Shown here piece by piece: positions 62,833-64,000 of a stretch of DNA of 64,000 nt (position 1 is its first letter; each line of letters begins with the position of its first letter). The stretch comes from Sulfitobacter albidus. GTDB taxonomy: Bacteria; Pseudomonadota; Alphaproteobacteria; Rhodobacterales; Rhodobacteraceae. The notes beneath the pieces are model-generated. The model made no database searches, was not told the origin of the DNA, and was given only the letters and a program-made list of their open reading frames with translations. The stretch covers positions 1,112,501-1,176,500 of the forward strand of contig NZ_CP073581.1 in NCBI RefSeq assembly GCF_018200035.1, given 5' to 3'. Made by a program: the position numbers and the translations under genes.

Positions 62833-64000
62833 CGGCTTTTGCCTCGGGGTAGAGCGCGGATTTGAACGGGGCGAGGCCGAGACGGCGGTAAGTGGCCAGA
62901 AACGTCTCTGACGGATCCTGCCGCAGATCGAGGTAGGCCATGACCAGACGCTCAATCGCCGGGATGATCTCATCGGCGGAGAAACCGGGGCCTGCGCGCT
63001 CACCAATCGCCGCGTCCTCGGTGCCGTCGCCGCCCAGCGTGATCTGGTAGCTTTCCACGCCAGCACGGTCGAGCCCAAGGATGCCGATGTGGCCCACGTG
63101 GTGGTGCCCGCAAGCGTTGATGCAGCCCGAGATCTTGATCTTGAGCGGGCCGACGTCGTGTTCGATCTTGAGCGCGTCGAACCGCGTCGCGATTTCCTGC
63201 GCGATCGGGATCGAGCGGGCGGTGGCCAGCGCGCAGTAATCCATGCCGGGGCAGGCGATGATGTCAGAGATCAGACCTATGTTGGCCGTGCCCAGACCGG
63301 CGTCTTTCAGCGCGGCGTGCACGGCGGGCAGATCGGCGCGGTGCACATGGGGCAGGATCACGTTCTGCTCGTGGCTGATGCGCAGCTCATCGTGGGCGTA
63401 GCGGCGGGCGAGGTCGGCCATCACGCGCATTTGATCGGCGGTGGCATCACCGGGTGTGGCGCCATGGGCCTTGAGCGAAATACTCACGATGGCGTAGCCC
63501 GGCGCGCGGTGCGCGTCGACGTTGGTATCGGCCCAGGCGCGGAACACCGGATCGTTGGTATAGGCGGCCTCAAACGGGGCGATGGATTTCTCGACAAAGG
63601 CGGGTGCTGCAAAATCCGCCTCGATGCGCGCCAGCATCTGCTGATCGACGCCGGTGAACTGCGCGCGGATCAGCGCGTAGCGCGCGTCGACACGGGCGCG
63701 GATATCCTCGATCCCGTTCTCGTGCACGGTGATCTTGATGCGCGCCTTGTATTTATTGTCGCGTCGTCCCAGCAGGTTGTAGACGCTGACGATGGCCTCC
63801 AGCGTGGGCAGCAGATCTTCGGAGCGCACGAAGTCATAGAGCACCTTGCCGATCATCGGCGTGCGGCCCAGACCGCCCCCCACGATGACCTCGAACCCCA
63901 GCGCGCCGTCCCGCTCAACGATGCGCAGGCCGATGTCATGCGCCTTGATCACTGCACGGTCGTGGGGCGCGCCGGAGACGGCAACCTTGAACTTGCGCGG
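62822..64000 (-). CDS. cysI: Nitrite/sulfite reductase-family hemoprotein, 5' part cut off by window end
   Basis: C-terminal 392 residues of a ferredoxin-type sulfite reductase; reading continues to base 64000 (P-R-K-F-K-V-A-V-S-G-A before the first in-window Met), so the N-terminus lies outside. Siroheme/[4Fe-4S] cysteines are visible in A-C-P-G-M-D-Y-C and S-G-C-I-N-A-C-G-H-H. It reduces sulfite to sulfide, six electrons from ferredoxin; nitrite cannot be excluded from motifs alone, but cysH and DUF934 right after it indicate sulfur. Stop overlaps cysH. Confidence 0.93.
   Translation of the reverse strand, partial: PRKFKVAVSGAPHDRAVIKAHDIGLRIVERDGALGFEVIVGGGLGRTPMIGKVLYDFVRSEDLLPTLEAIVSVYNLLGRRDNKYKARIKITVHENGIEDIRARVDARYALIRAQFTGVDQQMLARIEADFAAPAFVEKSIAPFEAAYTNDPVFRAWADTNVDAHRAPGYAIVSISLKAHGATPGDATADQMRVMADLARRYAHDELRISHEQNVILPHVHRADLPAVHAALKDAGLGTANIGLISDIIACPGMDYCALATARSIPIAQEIATRFDALKIEHDVGPLKIKISGCINACGHHHVGHIGILGLDRAGVESYQITLGGDGTEDAAIGERAGPGFSADEIIPAIERLVMAYLDLRQDPSETFLATYRRLGLAPFKSALYPEAKADAA

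Overview
The window is a GC-rich, densely coded chromosome segment from an alphaproteobacterium of the order Rhodobacterales, most likely the marine Roseobacter group. The evidence is a Rhodobacter-type gene transfer agent (GTA) cluster with cysE beside it, a pdhA-pdhB-pdhC operon whose E1 beta carries a lipoyl domain, a GTTC-N7-GTTC LexA box in front of uvrA, several small genes typical of the group, and a short intergenic repeat. I saw no rRNA, tRNA, CRISPR array, insertion sequence or integrase.

Layout. 53-9254: tail half of a GTA cluster (adaptor, stopper, tail terminator, tail tube, two tail chaperones, tape measure, distal tail protein, hub, NlpC/P60 peptidase, megatron, one small gene); the capsid, portal and terminase genes must lie left of the window. 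9294-10106: cysE. 10107-14737 (minus): pyruvate dehydrogenase operon with a trailing SPFH gene. 14867-19232: ftsB, a secreted protein of unknown function, pgk, and two cyclophilins (cytoplasmic and exported). 19415-22678 (minus): bactofilin plus M23 endopeptidase, DUF455 protein, peroxiredoxin. 22784-27266: AsmA-like giant and queA. 27351-28626: an MFS gene with two frameshifts. 28765-35804: DUF924 protein, lpd, a methyltransferase, an MFS transporter, uvrA. 35805-41632: valine catabolism (a hydrolase-dehydrogenase fusion, acyl-CoA dehydrogenase, mmsA) with a divergent LysR regulator. 41694-47630: CBS protein, coaD, gap, DUF808 protein, tkt and two small membrane proteins. 47859-49989: zapA operon, VOC protein, a 38-residue ORF, grxD and a BolA gene. 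50154-56067: XdhC-type protein, molybdopterin-binding protein and a form II coxSLM set. 56233-60675: OmpA-family coiled-coil protein, infC, an 11-residue-repeat protein and an M50 peptidase. 60750-64000 (minus): fpr, DUF934, cysH and a truncated cysI.

How the genes connect. pdhABC and lpd together encode all subunits of pyruvate dehydrogenase, and both loci carry nearly the same palindrome in the upstream region, which suggests one regulator. gap, pgk, tkt and pdh cover lower glycolysis and pentose phosphate metabolism. mmsA, the acyl-CoA dehydrogenase and the fusion cover most of the route from isobutyryl-CoA to propionyl-CoA. cysE, cysH, cysI and fpr belong to sulfur assimilation.

The points I consider most worth following are the in-frame fusion of 3-hydroxyisobutyryl-CoA hydrolase with 3-hydroxyisobutyrate dehydrogenase, the paired palindromes at pdhA and lpd, a 23-base repeat found four times only between genes, the ten-unit 11-residue repeat protein, and an infC gene whose only suitable start is AUC.
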